A stretch of DNA of 51,091 nt from Phycisphaerales bacterium (GCA_007693785.1 RECY01000016.1:1-51091); one strand, 5' to 3'; shown: positions 36,449-45,944, counted from the first letter of the stretch. Notes: generated by a model from the sequence alone, not told the origin. Numbers and translations: made by a program.

Positions 36449-37399
36449 ATGACGGATTCCAGAAGCGGCCGCGGGAGCGCGGGTTGGCTCGTGGGCATCG
36501 GCGTCACGCTGTGCCTCGCGGTGATCGTGATGGGCGGGGCTCGGGGGGACGCGCTGGTCGCGTCCGTCGGCGTGGTCGGGCTGGCGCTGCTCTGCGTTGC
36601 GGGCCCGATCGCGTTGCACCTGGCCCGCCCCGCCGCAGGCTCGGCCCGGGTCCGCGAGATCGAACGCCTGATCCGAGAGCTGACCGAGGCGGTCGATCAC
36701 CTGAGCGAGCACCAGGCCCTCTCCGACGACGCGCGGCGTGTGCTGAACCGCCAGCGTGAACGCGAGCTCCTCCGCCGAGCGATCGAGGAGGACATCACCC
36801 AGGAAGACTGGGACGCGGCGATGGTGCTGGTGCGCGAGCTCGCCGAGCGTTTCGGGTATCGCGCCGACGCGGAGGAGTTCCGAGCCCGGATCGAAGAGGC
36901 TCGGTACGAAACAGTCCAGCGTCGGGTGGACAGCGCGATCGCGGGCCTCGACGCGTTGCTGGAAGCCTGCCAGTGGGACGAGGCCCGCCGCGAGGCCGAG
37001 CGGATCTGCCGCCTCTACCCCGACAGCCCGCGGACCGACGGGCTGCGCCACCTCGTGGAGCGCTCGCGCGAAACGTTCAAGCGCGACCTGGAGCGCCGGT
37101 TCCTGCACGCCGCGGGCGAGGAACGGATCGACGAAGCGATGGAGCTGCTCCGCGAGATGGACCAGTACCTGACCGAGGCCGAGGCCGAGCCGCTTAAGGA
37201 AGTCGCCCGCGGCGTGATCGGTCGCGCCCGGGAGAACCTCGGCGTGCAGTTCAAGCTCGCGGTGCAGGATAAAGCCTGGCAGCGAGCCGCCGAGGTCGGC
37301 GAACGCGTCTTGGCCGACTTCCCCAACACGCGTATGGCCGAGGAAATCCGCGGGCTCATCGACGGCATCCGCGAGCGCGCCGCCAAGATCCCGGGCTGA
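36449..37399 (+). CDS. Membrane protein with charged helical-repeat domain
   Basis: Two membrane helices (WLVGIGVTLCLAVIVMGGAR and LVASVGVVGLALLCVAGPIA) are followed by about 250 residues of charged, TPR/coiled-coil-like helices, for example LLEACQWDEARREAERICRL, EERIDEAMELLREMDQYLTE and KAWQRAAEVGERVLADFPNT. The last two look like degenerate TPR units. It may scaffold other proteins on the cytoplasmic side. Length 316 residues. It starts 30 bp after the cupin gene with GGGAGCGG before ATG, so they may be co-transcribed. Family unknown. Confidence 0.75.
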   Translation: MTDSRSGRGSAGWLVGIGVTLCLAVIVMGGARGDALVASVGVVGLALLCVAGPIALHLARPAAGSARVREIERLIRELTEAVDHLSEHQALSDDARRVLNRQRERELLRRAIEEDITQEDWDAAMVLVRELAERFGYRADAEEFRARIEEARYETVQRRVDSAIAGLDALLEACQWDEARREAERICRLYPDSPRTDGLRHLVERSRETFKRDLERRFLHAAGEERIDEAMELLREMDQYLTEAEAEPLKEVARGVIGRARENLGVQFKLAVQDKAWQRAAEVGERVLADFPNTRMAEEIRGLIDGIRERAAKIPG

Positions 37400-37435
37400 A
37401 CACAGAACCTCACCCCGCCGGGGCCACCGCCCCGC

Positions 37436-38311
37436 TTACTGGGGGCGTTCACTCTCGGACGCCTGCTGGAAGGCGGCGAACAGCATCACCCCCGGGAGAA
37501 AGATCATCTCCCCCGCGCCGCGTGCCGCCTCGTCGAGCGAGCGGTACCGACCGGAACGGATCCGGGCGTCCATGTCCACGAGCACGTTGTCGAGAAGCTG
37601 GATCGTCGCCATCCAGATCATCGCCATATCCTCGCTGGCGCTTGGGAGAAATCGCTTGATCTGCGGGATGCCCTGCGTCGGGAGCGTCAGATACCACTTC
37701 CCGTCATCCTGCTGCTGGATCAGCAGCCCAAACGGCGGGAGGACGAGCCGCCCGTCCCACGTGATCGCGGAACTGGTGTCGTTGACAAACGTCGTGCCGA
37801 GTCGGTCGCGCCCGCGTTCCAGAAAGCCGTAGGGATCCGCGAAAATCGCGCGGATCGCGGCCTCCAATTGCTGGCGCTGCTCGCGCTGGGCCTGCGGCGT
37901 GCGCGCGCGCCGGTTGCCACCGGTCAGCGTGCGCTCCAAGACCGTCGGCTGCCCGCTCGCTCCGGCGCGATCGAGGTCGCTCTGCACACGCTTGACGTCC
38001 TCAGGAAAACGCTCCTGGATCAGCACCGCCAAGTCCCCGCCACGCTTCAGCACCCGACCGAGACGGTCGTACACCTGACGCGTCGCCTCGTCCTCGGCCC
38101 AGATCAAGCTCGTCAGCCGCTGCGGCTCCCCGTTGGCGACCATCGCCGACGCGCTCTCCAACGTTCGCTCCGGCGTCGATTGGTCGTAGTGCCGATCCCC
38201 GCACCCGCCCAGCAGCATCAGCAGCCCGAGGCTCGCCGCCAAGGCCCCCAGGCGCGAGATCCTCCGCCGTCGGGTGTTCAGGATGGGTTCAGGGGTTGGA
38301 CGCACTAGCAT
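37436..38311 (-). CDS. Putative lipoprotein
   Basis: The 291-residue product has a basic N-terminus and a signal sequence with a lipobox (LGLLMLLGGC). The mature part begins DRHYDQSTPERTLESASAMV and contains DGKWYLTLPTQGIPQIKRFL, a pattern common in planctomycete lipoproteins of unknown role. ATG at 38311 is only 6 bp from the thiS start on the other strand and has no ribosome site. A GTG at 38305 is possible, and the true start may be further inside. Confidence 0.7.
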   Translation of the reverse strand: MLVRPTPEPILNTRRRRISRLGALAASLGLLMLLGGCGDRHYDQSTPERTLESASAMVANGEPQRLTSLIWAEDEATRQVYDRLGRVLKRGGDLAVLIQERFPEDVKRVQSDLDRAGASGQPTVLERTLTGGNRRARTPQAQREQRQQLEAAIRAIFADPYGFLERGRDRLGTTFVNDTSSAITWDGRLVLPPFGLLIQQQDDGKWYLTLPTQGIPQIKRFLPSASEDMAMIWMATIQLLDNVLVDMDARIRSGRYRSLDEAARGAGEMIFLPGVMLFAAFQQASESERPQ

Positions 38312-38317
38312 CAGCGT

Positions 38318-38518
38318 ATGGAAGTCATTGTGAACGGGTTGCGAAAAGACGTCCCGACGGGAACAACCGTGTCCGGACTCCTCGCCACGGAGGGCCTCGC
38401 GGGCAAACCCTGCGCGGTCGAGATCAACAAGCAGGTCGTGCCCCGACGCGACCACGCCGACCGGGCCTTGGCGACGGGGGACGTGGTCGAACTGGTCACC
38501 CTCGTCGGCGGCGGGTGA
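38318..38518 (+). CDS. thiS: Sulfur carrier protein ThiS
   Basis: A 66-residue ubiquitin-like protein ending [11 protein letters not shown], the Gly-Gly tail that carries the thiocarboxylate for thiazole synthesis. The start [20 protein letters not shown] and the [12 protein letters not shown] stretch are typical. It is followed 25 bp later by thiG. No TPP riboswitch is seen before it; only 6 bp separate it from the divergent lipoprotein gene, so its promoter must lie inside that gene. Confidence 0.93.
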   Translation: MEVIVNGLRKDVPTGTTVSGLLATEGLAGKPCAVEINKQVVPRRDHADRALATGDVVELVTLVGGG

Positions 38519-38543
38519 CGCCCCGGAACCCCTAGACTCGCCC

Positions 38544-39407
38544 ATGACCACGGAGACGCACCAAGGCACGGACACCACAACGGGCGCGGACGCGGGCTTC
38601 TCGATCGCGGGGCGACGCTTCACGAGCCGCCTCCTCGTCGGGACCGGCAAATACCAGACCTACGACCTGATGCAGCGGGCCCTGGACGCCAGCGGGTGCG
38701 AGGTCGTGACCGTCGCGGTCCGTCGGGAGCGCCTGGTCAACGAGGCCGGCGAGAGCCTGCTCGATTTCCTGGATCTCTCGCGGTACACGATCCTGCCCAA
38801 CACCGCCGGGTGCTTCGATCCCGCCGACGCCGTCCGCGTGGCACGCCTCGGGCGGGAACTGCTCGACCAGCTCGGCAACCCCGGCAAGGACTGGGTGAAA
38901 CTGGAAGTCCTGGGTGATAAGAAGACCCTGCTCCCCGACCCGGTCGGGACGCTGGAGGCCTGCCGCGAGCTGGTGGCCGACGGGTTCCAAGTGCTCTGCT
39001 ACACGAGCGACGATCCGATCTCCGCAGCCCGGATCAAGGACGCCGGAGCCGCCAGCGTCATGCCGGCCGGGAGCCCGATCGGGTCCGGGCAGGGCGTGCT
39101 CAACCGCAACAACATCGTGCTCTGCCTGGAGTCGCTCAAGCGGGGCGACCCGAGCTACCCGGTGATCGTCGACGCGGGGGTCGGCTCGGCGAGCGATGTC
39201 AGCGTCGCGATGGAGCTCGGGGCCGACGGCGTGCTGCTCAATACCGCGATCGCCCACGCGAAGGACCCGGTGCTGATGGCCCGCGCGATGCGCCTCGGGC
39301 TCGAAGCGGGGCTGGCGAGTTATCGGGCCGGGCGGATCGAGAAGAAGCTCTACGCCACAGCCTCCAGCCCCTTCGAGGGCGCGATCAGCTACATCCCCGG
39401 CGAGTAA
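38544..39407 (+). CDS. thiG: Thiazole synthase ThiG
   Basis: ThiG condenses deoxyxylulose phosphate, dehydroglycine and ThiS-thiocarboxylate to the thiazole of thiamine. The 287-residue TIM-barrel enzyme has [30 protein letters not shown], the Schiff-base lysine in [25 protein letters not shown] and [20 protein letters not shown]. About 20 extra N-terminal residues precede the barrel. It is likely co-transcribed with thiS; the weak GC-rich inverted repeat after it is not convincing as a terminator. Confidence 0.95.
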   Translation: MTTETHQGTDTTTGADAGFSIAGRRFTSRLLVGTGKYQTYDLMQRALDASGCEVVTVAVRRERLVNEAGESLLDFLDLSRYTILPNTAGCFDPADAVRVARLGRELLDQLGNPGKDWVKLEVLGDKKTLLPDPVGTLEACRELVADGFQVLCYTSDDPISAARIKDAGAASVMPAGSPIGSGQGVLNRNNIVLCLESLKRGDPSYPVIVDAGVGSASDVSVAMELGADGVLLNTAIAHAKDPVLMARAMRLGLEAGLASYRAGRIEKKLYATASSPFEGAISYIPGE

Positions 39408-39570
39408 GCCCGCACCACCGGGCCCGGCGCGCGGGATTCACCGCGTTTGTGCGCTTTTTCCTGATTTGGTGGTCTTTTCTGAGATCCGTGGCATCTTGAT
39501 CTTTGGAGATCTGGCGCTTCCGCGTCGGAATTACATGGATCGGCCTGCCCTGCGGGTCTGGAGGGACATC

Positions 39571-40227
39571 ATGAAGAGTGGGATCACAGCCCTGACCGGG
39601 TTGGCCGCTATTGCTTTGGCCGGCCAAGCGATGGGGACCGTGCAGTTCACGAATTTCTCGGAATTCGAGAGCTCTGAATCGACCGAAGTGAGCACCGCGG
39701 ACGGCGCGTTCTGGGCGTCCATGGGTGTGGTGTTCCAGACCGGCCAGATCGCCGGCGACATCAACGTTGGCAACGTCATCAACTGGACGCTCGTCAGCCC
39801 GTTGCTGACGGTGTACAGCAACGATGACGCGGTCAGCGGGCGAAATTTCATCGGCGCGTACGATACGAACCGCCTCGACAGCGTGCTGATGCAGTTCGAC
39901 GCCGAGGACGTGAACTTCGTCAGCCTGCACACCGACCTCGCGCTCGAAGGCGCGGACCTCGTCCGCCTCATCGCGCTCCGCCAGGTCGATGGCGGGTTCG
40001 AAGTGCTGAACTACATGGAAGCCTGGGACAACGCGCTGACGCTCGAAGACAGCTACATGGAAGTCTTCACGGGCGACACCGCGATGACCCACGCGATCTT
40101 CCAAGTGAATACCGAGCGTGAAGGCTTCGATAACCTGACCTTCGGCAACGCCGTCATTCCCGCCCCGGGCGCGAGCCTCTTGGCGATCTCCGGCATCGCG
40201 ATGGTGGGCCGCCGTCGTCGCCGGTAA
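39571..40227 (+). CDS. PEP-CTERM extracellular protein
   Basis: The 218-residue protein has a signal peptide (ITALTGLAAIALAGQAMG). The mature beta-sandwich-like part includes VQFTNFSEFESSESTEVSTA and FDAEDVNFVSLHTDLALEGA, and the C-terminus is a PEP-CTERM signal (PAPGASLLAISGIAMVG with RRRRR). It would be processed by an exosortase and anchored or secreted. The ATG follows GGAGG at 6 bases. The body resembles surface proteins of planctomycetes; no enzyme motif is seen. Confidence 0.88.
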   Translation: MKSGITALTGLAAIALAGQAMGTVQFTNFSEFESSESTEVSTADGAFWASMGVVFQTGQIAGDINVGNVINWTLVSPLLTVYSNDDAVSGRNFIGAYDTNRLDSVLMQFDAEDVNFVSLHTDLALEGADLVRLIALRQVDGGFEVLNYMEAWDNALTLEDSYMEVFTGDTAMTHAIFQVNTEREGFDNLTFGNAVIPAPGASLLAISGIAMVGRRRRR

Positions 40228-40263
40228 TCTGGAAGTTGCAGGGTCAGCTTGAATGCACCGAGG

Positions 40264-40297
40264 CGCGGGCGACGATTGTCGCCCGCGTTTTTATTTG
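40264..40297 (+). terminator. Intrinsic terminator after the PEP-CTERM gene
   Basis: A perfect 10-bp stem (CGCGGGCGAC / GTCGCCCGCG) with a GATT loop is followed by TTTTTATTT. This is the best intrinsic terminator in the window. Confidence 0.88.
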
Positions 40298-40331
40298 GAT
40301 CGGATCGCGCATTCGCGGAGCGTACAACGCC

Positions 40332-41672
40332 TCACGCCTCGCGCCGCTCCTCTTCTCGAAGCAGCGTCAGATCATCCGCGTCCGCCAGCTTCGCCCACAG
40401 GCATGACAAGGCCGCACGGACGCTCCACGCCCGCACGGTGCCGCGGTCGCCTTTCAAGACAAACCGCCGGGCGATCGCCGAGCCGTCACTGGAAGCTCGG
40501 GCGATCCAGACCGTGCCGACGGGCTTCGCCGACGACCCCCCGTCCGGCCCGGCGATCCCCGTGACGCTCAGTGTGTGCGTCGGGCGCTGACGATCCCCGG
40601 CCCACTCCAACACCCCCCGCTCCAAGCACCCGCGAGCCATCGCGAGGGCGCACTCGGCGCTCACGGCGCCCGGCGCGTCCGAGCCGCCGCGTTCGGGAAA
40701 CAAGCTCTCCGCCACGCCCAGGTGCGCGTGCTTGGCGGCGTTGCTGTACGTGAAGAACCCGCCCGCGAACACGCGCGACGCCCCCGCCAGGTCCGTGATC
40801 GACGCCGCCAGCATGCCGCCGGTGCAACTCTCCGCCACCGCGAGGGTTTCGCCGCGTTCGCCGAGCGCTCCCAGCACGGCTTCGGGCAGATCGAGCGGGC
40901 CAATACTGTGACGACCAAGGATCTCGCGCACCGCTCCCTCGCTCGCGTCGAGCGCACGCTCGGCGGCTTGCCCGTCCCCCGCCCCGTCGTAGCGCATGCG
41001 AACAGTCACGACCCCCAGCGAGGCCGTCGTGCCGACCAGCGGGTTGCGGTCGCGGCTCATCAGCTCGCCAAGACGCTGCGCCACGTCGGACTCGCCCAGC
41101 CCGAAGACGCGGAGCAGGCGCGTCCGCACCGTGCGGGACGCGTCCGGCTGCAACGCGGGCAACACGTGCGTTTCCAACATCGGGCGCATCTCCCGCGGCG
41201 GACCGGGGAGGGCAAAAATCGCGACCGTGCGCCCACCGACCCCGAGGCTGGCGCTCAGGCCCGGCGCGGTGCCGTGCGGGTTGGGCAGGCATCGCCCGCG
41301 CCTCGGGCGCAGGGCCTGGACGAGATTGCTCTCGGGCATCTTCGCCGCTCGCCCGGCGTACCAGCCCTCGATGTGCGCCCGCGCCTCGGCGTCTTCGATC
41401 AGCTCGTCGCCTGTCGCCTCGGCAAGGGCGCGGCGCGTCAAATCGTCGGCCGTCGGGCCGAGCCCGCCGGTGATCAGCACCACGTCCGCGATCCCCGCCA
41501 AGCGACGCATCGCGCCGACGAGCTGATCCAGATCGTCGGGCACCGTTGCGTGCTCGATCGGCGTCAGCCCCAGATCGAGCAAGCGGGCCGAGAGGTGCCG
41601 GGAGTTGGTGTCGAGGGATTGCCCGAGCGTCAGCTCGTCCCCCACGGCAAGAACGGCGGCGGTGTGCTGCAT
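40332..41672 (-). CDS. cinA: CinA-family nicotinamide-nucleotide amidohydrolase
   Basis: The 446-residue protein joins an N-terminal MoCF/CinA domain (AVLAVGDELTLGQSLDTNSR; ITGGLGPTADDLTRRALAEA; ALPGPPREM) to a C-terminal PncC-like amidase domain (AVAESCTGGMLAASITDLAG; SVTGIAGPDGG; GTVWIA). It recycles NMN in pyridine-nucleotide salvage; in some bacteria it is linked to competence. ATG at 41672 is chosen because homology starts there. The gene lies 77 bp downstream of the SecA-like gene on the same strand and could be read through from that cluster, but its function is unrelated. Confidence 0.92.
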   Translation of the reverse strand: MQHTAAVLAVGDELTLGQSLDTNSRHLSARLLDLGLTPIEHATVPDDLDQLVGAMRRLAGIADVVLITGGLGPTADDLTRRALAEATGDELIEDAEARAHIEGWYAGRAAKMPESNLVQALRPRRGRCLPNPHGTAPGLSASLGVGGRTVAIFALPGPPREMRPMLETHVLPALQPDASRTVRTRLLRVFGLGESDVAQRLGELMSRDRNPLVGTTASLGVVTVRMRYDGAGDGQAAERALDASEGAVREILGRHSIGPLDLPEAVLGALGERGETLAVAESCTGGMLAASITDLAGASRVFAGGFFTYSNAAKHAHLGVAESLFPERGGSDAPGAVSAECALAMARGCLERGVLEWAGDRQRPTHTLSVTGIAGPDGGSSAKPVGTVWIARASSDGSAIARRFVLKGDRGTVRAWSVRAALSCLWAKLADADDLTLLREEERREA

Positions 41673-41749
41673 AAGGCTCTTTCTTTCGAGAGGACCACGC
41701 CCACGGATGCTCCGGCGACCGGCGGCGGAGCCCGGCACGCGGGGCGGGC

Positions 41750-43771
41750 TCAGGCCCCAGGCAGGTGCTGATCAATCCAGTCATCCTGACGAAGCACGCC
41801 CGCGCGCCCCGCCCGCGCACGCGCCTCGGCCCGACGCTGCGCCGATCCCAGCACCGCGAGCGCCCGCCGATCACCGGTCAGCTCCTCCGACGAACCGCCC
41901 GAAGCGAGCCGCGCCAGCCCCGGCGCGTACTGACGCACCAGCTCGTCCTCCAGGCTCGCGAACGTCTGGCTCGAGCCCGGGTCGCCCTGCCGCCCGGCCC
42001 GCCCGATGAACTGCCGATCGATCCGACGCGCCGCGTGGAGCTCGGTCAGGATCACGTGCAGCCCGCCGGCCGCGAGCGCCGACGCGTCCGGCTTGATATC
42101 CGTCCCGCGACCGGCCATGTTCGTGGCGACCGTGATCGCCCCCGCGCAACCCGCGTCCGTGATCATCTCGGCCTCGTCCGCGTCGAAGTTCGCGTTCAGC
42201 ACCCGGTGCGTCAGCCCGCGAGCGCTGAGCCGCTCGCTCAGCGCCTCGCTCGACGCGATCGATCGCGTCCCGACGAGGATCGGGCGCCCCGCCAAGTGCT
42301 CACGCTCGATGCTCTCGACCACCGCCGCCCACTTGCCCGCTTCGGTGCGGAACACCCTCGTCGCCCGCTTCTCGCGGATCACCGGGCGGTGCGTCGGCAC
42401 GACCACCACCGGGCGGCCGTACACCGCTTCGATCTCCCCCGTCGCGTCGGCCGCCGTGCCCGTCATGCCGCAGAGGAAGCGGTAGGTCCTGAAAAACCGC
42501 TGAAAACTGATCCGCGCGATCGTCTCCCGGTCGGCCGTCACCTCCACGCCTTCCTTCGCCTCCACCGACTGGTGCAGCCCGTGCTCCCACTGACGATCCG
42601 CCAGAAACCGCCCCGTGAACTCGTCCACGATTACCACGCGCCCGTCGATGATCTCGTACTGCTGCCCGCGCTTGTAACAATGCCGCGCCACCAGCGCCTG
42701 GCGGATCAGTTCCTCCGCCCGGCGTGTCGCCTTCCACAACGGATCCCCGCCCGCCCGCAACGCCTCCGCAAACATCTGCGCACACCGGTGCTCGCCCCGG
42801 CGCTTCAGCACCGCGCGACGCTTGACGTGCTCGATCGCGTAGTCCGGCCCCTCGTCCAGCTTCGACGCCATCCGCGCCGCCTCGGCATACACCGGCGCCA
42901 GCTCGTCCGCCCCGCGGCTCCGCGCGATGATCAGCGGCACCACGCCCTCGTCGATCAGCACCGCGTCCGCCTCGTCCACCAACGCCGCGCGCAGCCCCGG
43001 CACGATCGGCCCGCCGCCAGAGCCAGGCCCCGAAGACGCACCGAGCCCAAGCACCGAGCCCTGCCGCGCCGCCCACGCGCTCCCCGCCGGGCCGAGGCGC
43101 AGCTGATCCCGCAGATAGTCGGCCGTGATCTGCTTCGGCGTCCCAAACACCACCGGCATCGCGTACACGCCCGCTCGCTCGCCCTGCCCCGTCTCCTGCG
43201 TGATCGCCCCGACGCGGAGCCCGCACCGCTCAAAGATCCCGCGCCGGCTCTCGGCGTCGCGGGCCGCGAGATAGTCGTTCACCGTGAACACATGCAGACG
43301 CCGGTGCCGCCACGCCAGCAGCGGCGCGACCACCGAGCCCGTCAGCGTCTTGCCCTCGCCGGTCAGCATCTCCGCCACGCGCCCGTGGTAGAGCGCCAGC
43401 GCCCCCACGAGCTGCACAACGTACGCCTCCTCGCCCGTCTCCCGGCGCGCCACCTCGCGCACGACCGCCAGCCCGCGCCGCACCGTCTCCGCGTCGTGAC
43501 GCCCGCGACGGAACGCCTCGCGCACCTCGCGCACGCGCTCGCCGAGCGCCGCCTCGCCGCACGCGCGGATCTCAGGCGCGAGCGCGTCCACCCGCGCCGC
43601 CTCCCGCAGCAGCCACTTCGGCGCCCGGCGCGCCCGCTCCAGACGCACCAGGCCCCGGTACCACAGCCGGTCCAACCCCTTGCGGTAGGCCGGCTTGGTG
43701 CGGCGCGTCCGCACGGCCTCGTACAACGCGTTGTACCGCGTCACCGCCTGCCCCGTCGCGCCCGCGCTCAC
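41750..43771 (-). CDS. Short SecA paralog lacking the helical scaffold
   Basis: The 673-residue protein has all SecA motor motifs: Walker A LTGEGKT (137-142), VTVNDYLAARD, Walker B VDEADAVLIDE (265-275), IVDEFTGR, the GMTGTA loop (435-440), VLNANFDADEAEMI, NMAGRGTDIKP and IGRAGRQGDPGSSQ with FASLEDEL (605-611). The cross-linking region is short (about 90 residues). After SLEDEL only about 60 residues remain, so most of the helical scaffold, including the two-helix finger, and the C-terminal zinc finger are absent (canonical SecA is about 850-900). The GTG start at 43771 overlaps the previous stop by 4 bp. It is an accessory, not housekeeping, SecA; partner unknown. Confidence 0.9.
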   Translation of the reverse strand: MSAGATGQAVTRYNALYEAVRTRRTKPAYRKGLDRLWYRGLVRLERARRAPKWLLREAARVDALAPEIRACGEAALGERVREVREAFRRGRHDAETVRRGLAVVREVARRETGEEAYVVQLVGALALYHGRVAEMLTGEGKTLTGSVVAPLLAWRHRRLHVFTVNDYLAARDAESRRGIFERCGLRVGAITQETGQGERAGVYAMPVVFGTPKQITADYLRDQLRLGPAGSAWAARQGSVLGLGASSGPGSGGGPIVPGLRAALVDEADAVLIDEGVVPLIIARSRGADELAPVYAEAARMASKLDEGPDYAIEHVKRRAVLKRRGEHRCAQMFAEALRAGGDPLWKATRRAEELIRQALVARHCYKRGQQYEIIDGRVVIVDEFTGRFLADRQWEHGLHQSVEAKEGVEVTADRETIARISFQRFFRTYRFLCGMTGTAADATGEIEAVYGRPVVVVPTHRPVIREKRATRVFRTEAGKWAAVVESIEREHLAGRPILVGTRSIASSEALSERLSARGLTHRVLNANFDADEAEMITDAGCAGAITVATNMAGRGTDIKPDASALAAGGLHVILTELHAARRIDRQFIGRAGRQGDPGSSQTFASLEDELVRQYAPGLARLASGGSSEELTGDRRALAVLGSAQRRAEARARAGRAGVLRQDDWIDQHLPGA

Positions 43772-45939
43772 AGCTCGATCCGCCCCTGCACCAGCTTGTG
43801 CAGACGATCTCTCCACTGCCACAGCAGCGGGCGACGCGGGAGCGTGAACCGCAGCGTCACACGCTCACCCGGCTGCCCCGCCCACGCCTCCCCGTTCACC
43901 GCCTCGTAGCTCGCGACACGCATCACGAACTGCGGGTCCCGCGCGAGCAGGCCCGAGCGATCGTCCGGGCGGTTCTCGAAACGCCCCCCGCCCGCGAAGG
44001 TCATCGACGCGTGCGGCAGCCTCGCCTGCGCCGCCGGGAGCACCGTCACCCCCTCGCCCCGGAGCACCATCGACGGACGCGACCACGGGCGAATCTCGAC
44101 CTTGTATCCCTCGTCGCCAAGATCGAAGTGCCACGCCGCCTCGTCCTGCGTCAGCACAGCCGCGATCCGCGTCGATCCGGGGTCCACGATCTCGCACACC
44201 CCGCGCCCGCGGGGGATGAACGCCCCGACCAGCATCGCCGGATCGCCCCCGACCACCACGCCGTCCGCCGGAGCGCGCACGACCAGCTTCTCCACCCGCT
44301 CTTCCAGCGTCCGCACCTGCTCGCGCAGCGCCGCCACGCGCTCGAACGCGACTTGGCCGGCCGACGGGCTGCTCTGCTCCGCGACCCGCGCCCGCGCCTC
44401 CGCCTCCGCGACCCGCGCCTGGGTTTCGGCCAGCTCCAAAACCAGCTCCGGGCTCCGCCCGGTCAGGATCGGATCCCCCGCGCGCACGCATTGCCCCGGG
44501 CGGACGTGCGCCTCGACCACGAACGCGTCCACCTCCGTGAACACCCCCGTCCGCACCAGGCTCTCGATCACGCCCGACGCCTTCCGCCGATCCGGCATCG
44601 GCACCGCGCCGATCAGCAGCACCCCGGCCGCGACCATCGCGAGCGTCGTCGCGATCACCGTCCCGCGTTTCTCGGCGACCTGAGGCCCCGCCGCCATCCA
44701 GTGCACCAGCTTGCCGACCGGCAGCACGAACCACATCACCCCGGTCCAGATCGCCAGCAGCAGCCCGATCACGAACAGCTTGCCCATCACATACAGCGTG
44801 ATCGTGATAAACAAGAAGAGGCGGTACGCGAACGCCAGCACGCCGTAGACGTAAAGAATCGCACGCTCGCCCTGGAGCGTCGTCGGCGCCTGGGTCTGCT
44901 CCAGGCGGTAGACGTGCTTCTGGAAGAAGTGCTTGAGCTGGTTGTTGGACCGCTGCATGAGGTTCGGCACCTCGAGCAGGTCGCTCAGGATGTAGTACCC
45001 GTCGAACCGCATCAGCGGGTTGGCGTTGAACAGCACCGTCGAGACGCTCGCGGTCAGCAGCATGTTGTACGCGACCTGGTGCACCAGCCCGCCGGAGTTC
45101 ATCGTCTGCACCCAGACAATCGCCGCGATCGCCGCCAGGAACAGCTCGAAGATCATCCCCCCCGCGCCGACCGAGATCCGTCGCCACTTGCTGTCCATCG
45201 CCCAGGCCGACGACGCGTCGACGTAGGGCGCCGGGAACAGCACCAGCAGCATGAACCCGAACTCGGGCACCTGCCCGCCGAAGCGTTTGCAGATCACCCC
45301 GTGCCCCGTCTCGTGCACCGCCTTCGCGACCACGAAGACCACGATCAGCCAGCCCCAGTTGCTGGGCGACAGCGCGCTCTCGAACCCGCCGATCAGCCGA
45401 TCCACATGCGGCACCAGCTGCCACAACGCCCACGCGACAAACAGCGCCCACACGATCAGCCCCGCCCGGTTCAGCACCGGGCGCAGGATCGGCTCCAGCC
45501 ACGTCAGGATCCGGTCCGGGTTGAACAGGCGCATCCGGAAGTACATCAGCCCGATCGCCTGCTGCACCGCCTTCTTCTTCTTCCGCTCGCGCCCGCGGCG
45601 CAGGAGCTGCTCGGTCTCCGGGCTCGCGTCGGCCGAGATCAGGTTCGACTGATACAGCTGGCTCAGCAGCTGGATCACCTCCGGCTGCGTCGGCGCCTCG
45701 TCGCCGTGGTTCGCCAGGACGATCTTCCACGCCTCCTCGACCGTGCGCGCGCCGTCAAGCAGCCCGACCAGCGCGTGCGCCACCGGGCTCAGGCGGAAGA
45801 ACTGGTTCGTCGCCGGGTCGTGCACGACGTGCCAACGGCGCCCGCGGTAGTGCTGACGCGTCACCTGCACGTGCGGCCGCAGACGCGCCCGCAGCGAGCG
45901 GACACGGTGCCAGAACGGGCTGAACGTGGGTCGATCCAT
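43768..45939 (-). CDS. PqqD-like / M50 site-2 protease / HlyD fusion protein
   Basis: The 723-residue protein combines three parts. Residues about 25-105 resemble PqqD or an RRE (FFRLSPVAHALVGLLDGART, VEEAWKIV). Residues about 155-440 are a polytopic M50 protease with HETGH (209-213) and the third-ligand motif NANPLMRFDG (305-314). Residues about 455-723 form an HlyD-type adaptor (VDAFVVEAHVRPGQCVRAGD, coiled coil, VVRAPADGVVVGGDP). The layout matches YydH-like putative peptide zinc metalloproteases. It could bind, cut or export a peptide, but none is encoded here. No ribosome site precedes ATG at 45939; a repeat hairpin does. The stop overlaps the SecA-like start. Confidence 0.88.
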   Translation of the reverse strand: MDRPTFSPFWHRVRSLRARLRPHVQVTRQHYRGRRWHVVHDPATNQFFRLSPVAHALVGLLDGARTVEEAWKIVLANHGDEAPTQPEVIQLLSQLYQSNLISADASPETEQLLRRGRERKKKKAVQQAIGLMYFRMRLFNPDRILTWLEPILRPVLNRAGLIVWALFVAWALWQLVPHVDRLIGGFESALSPSNWGWLIVVFVVAKAVHETGHGVICKRFGGQVPEFGFMLLVLFPAPYVDASSAWAMDSKWRRISVGAGGMIFELFLAAIAAIVWVQTMNSGGLVHQVAYNMLLTASVSTVLFNANPLMRFDGYYILSDLLEVPNLMQRSNNQLKHFFQKHVYRLEQTQAPTTLQGERAILYVYGVLAFAYRLFLFITITLYVMGKLFVIGLLLAIWTGVMWFVLPVGKLVHWMAAGPQVAEKRGTVIATTLAMVAAGVLLIGAVPMPDRRKASGVIESLVRTGVFTEVDAFVVEAHVRPGQCVRAGDPILTGRSPELVLELAETQARVAEAEARARVAEQSSPSAGQVAFERVAALREQVRTLEERVEKLVVRAPADGVVVGGDPAMLVGAFIPRGRGVCEIVDPGSTRIAAVLTQDEAAWHFDLGDEGYKVEIRPWSRPSMVLRGEGVTVLPAAQARLPHASMTFAGGGRFENRPDDRSGLLARDPQFVMRVASYEAVNGEAWAGQPGERVTLRFTLPRRPLLWQWRDRLHKLVQGRIEL

Positions 45940-45944
45940 GGGGG

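Noticed and set aside
38250-38320. TPP riboswitch before thiS
   Set aside because: No CTGAGA or ACCTGATC-type core is present, and the space is occupied by the divergent gene.
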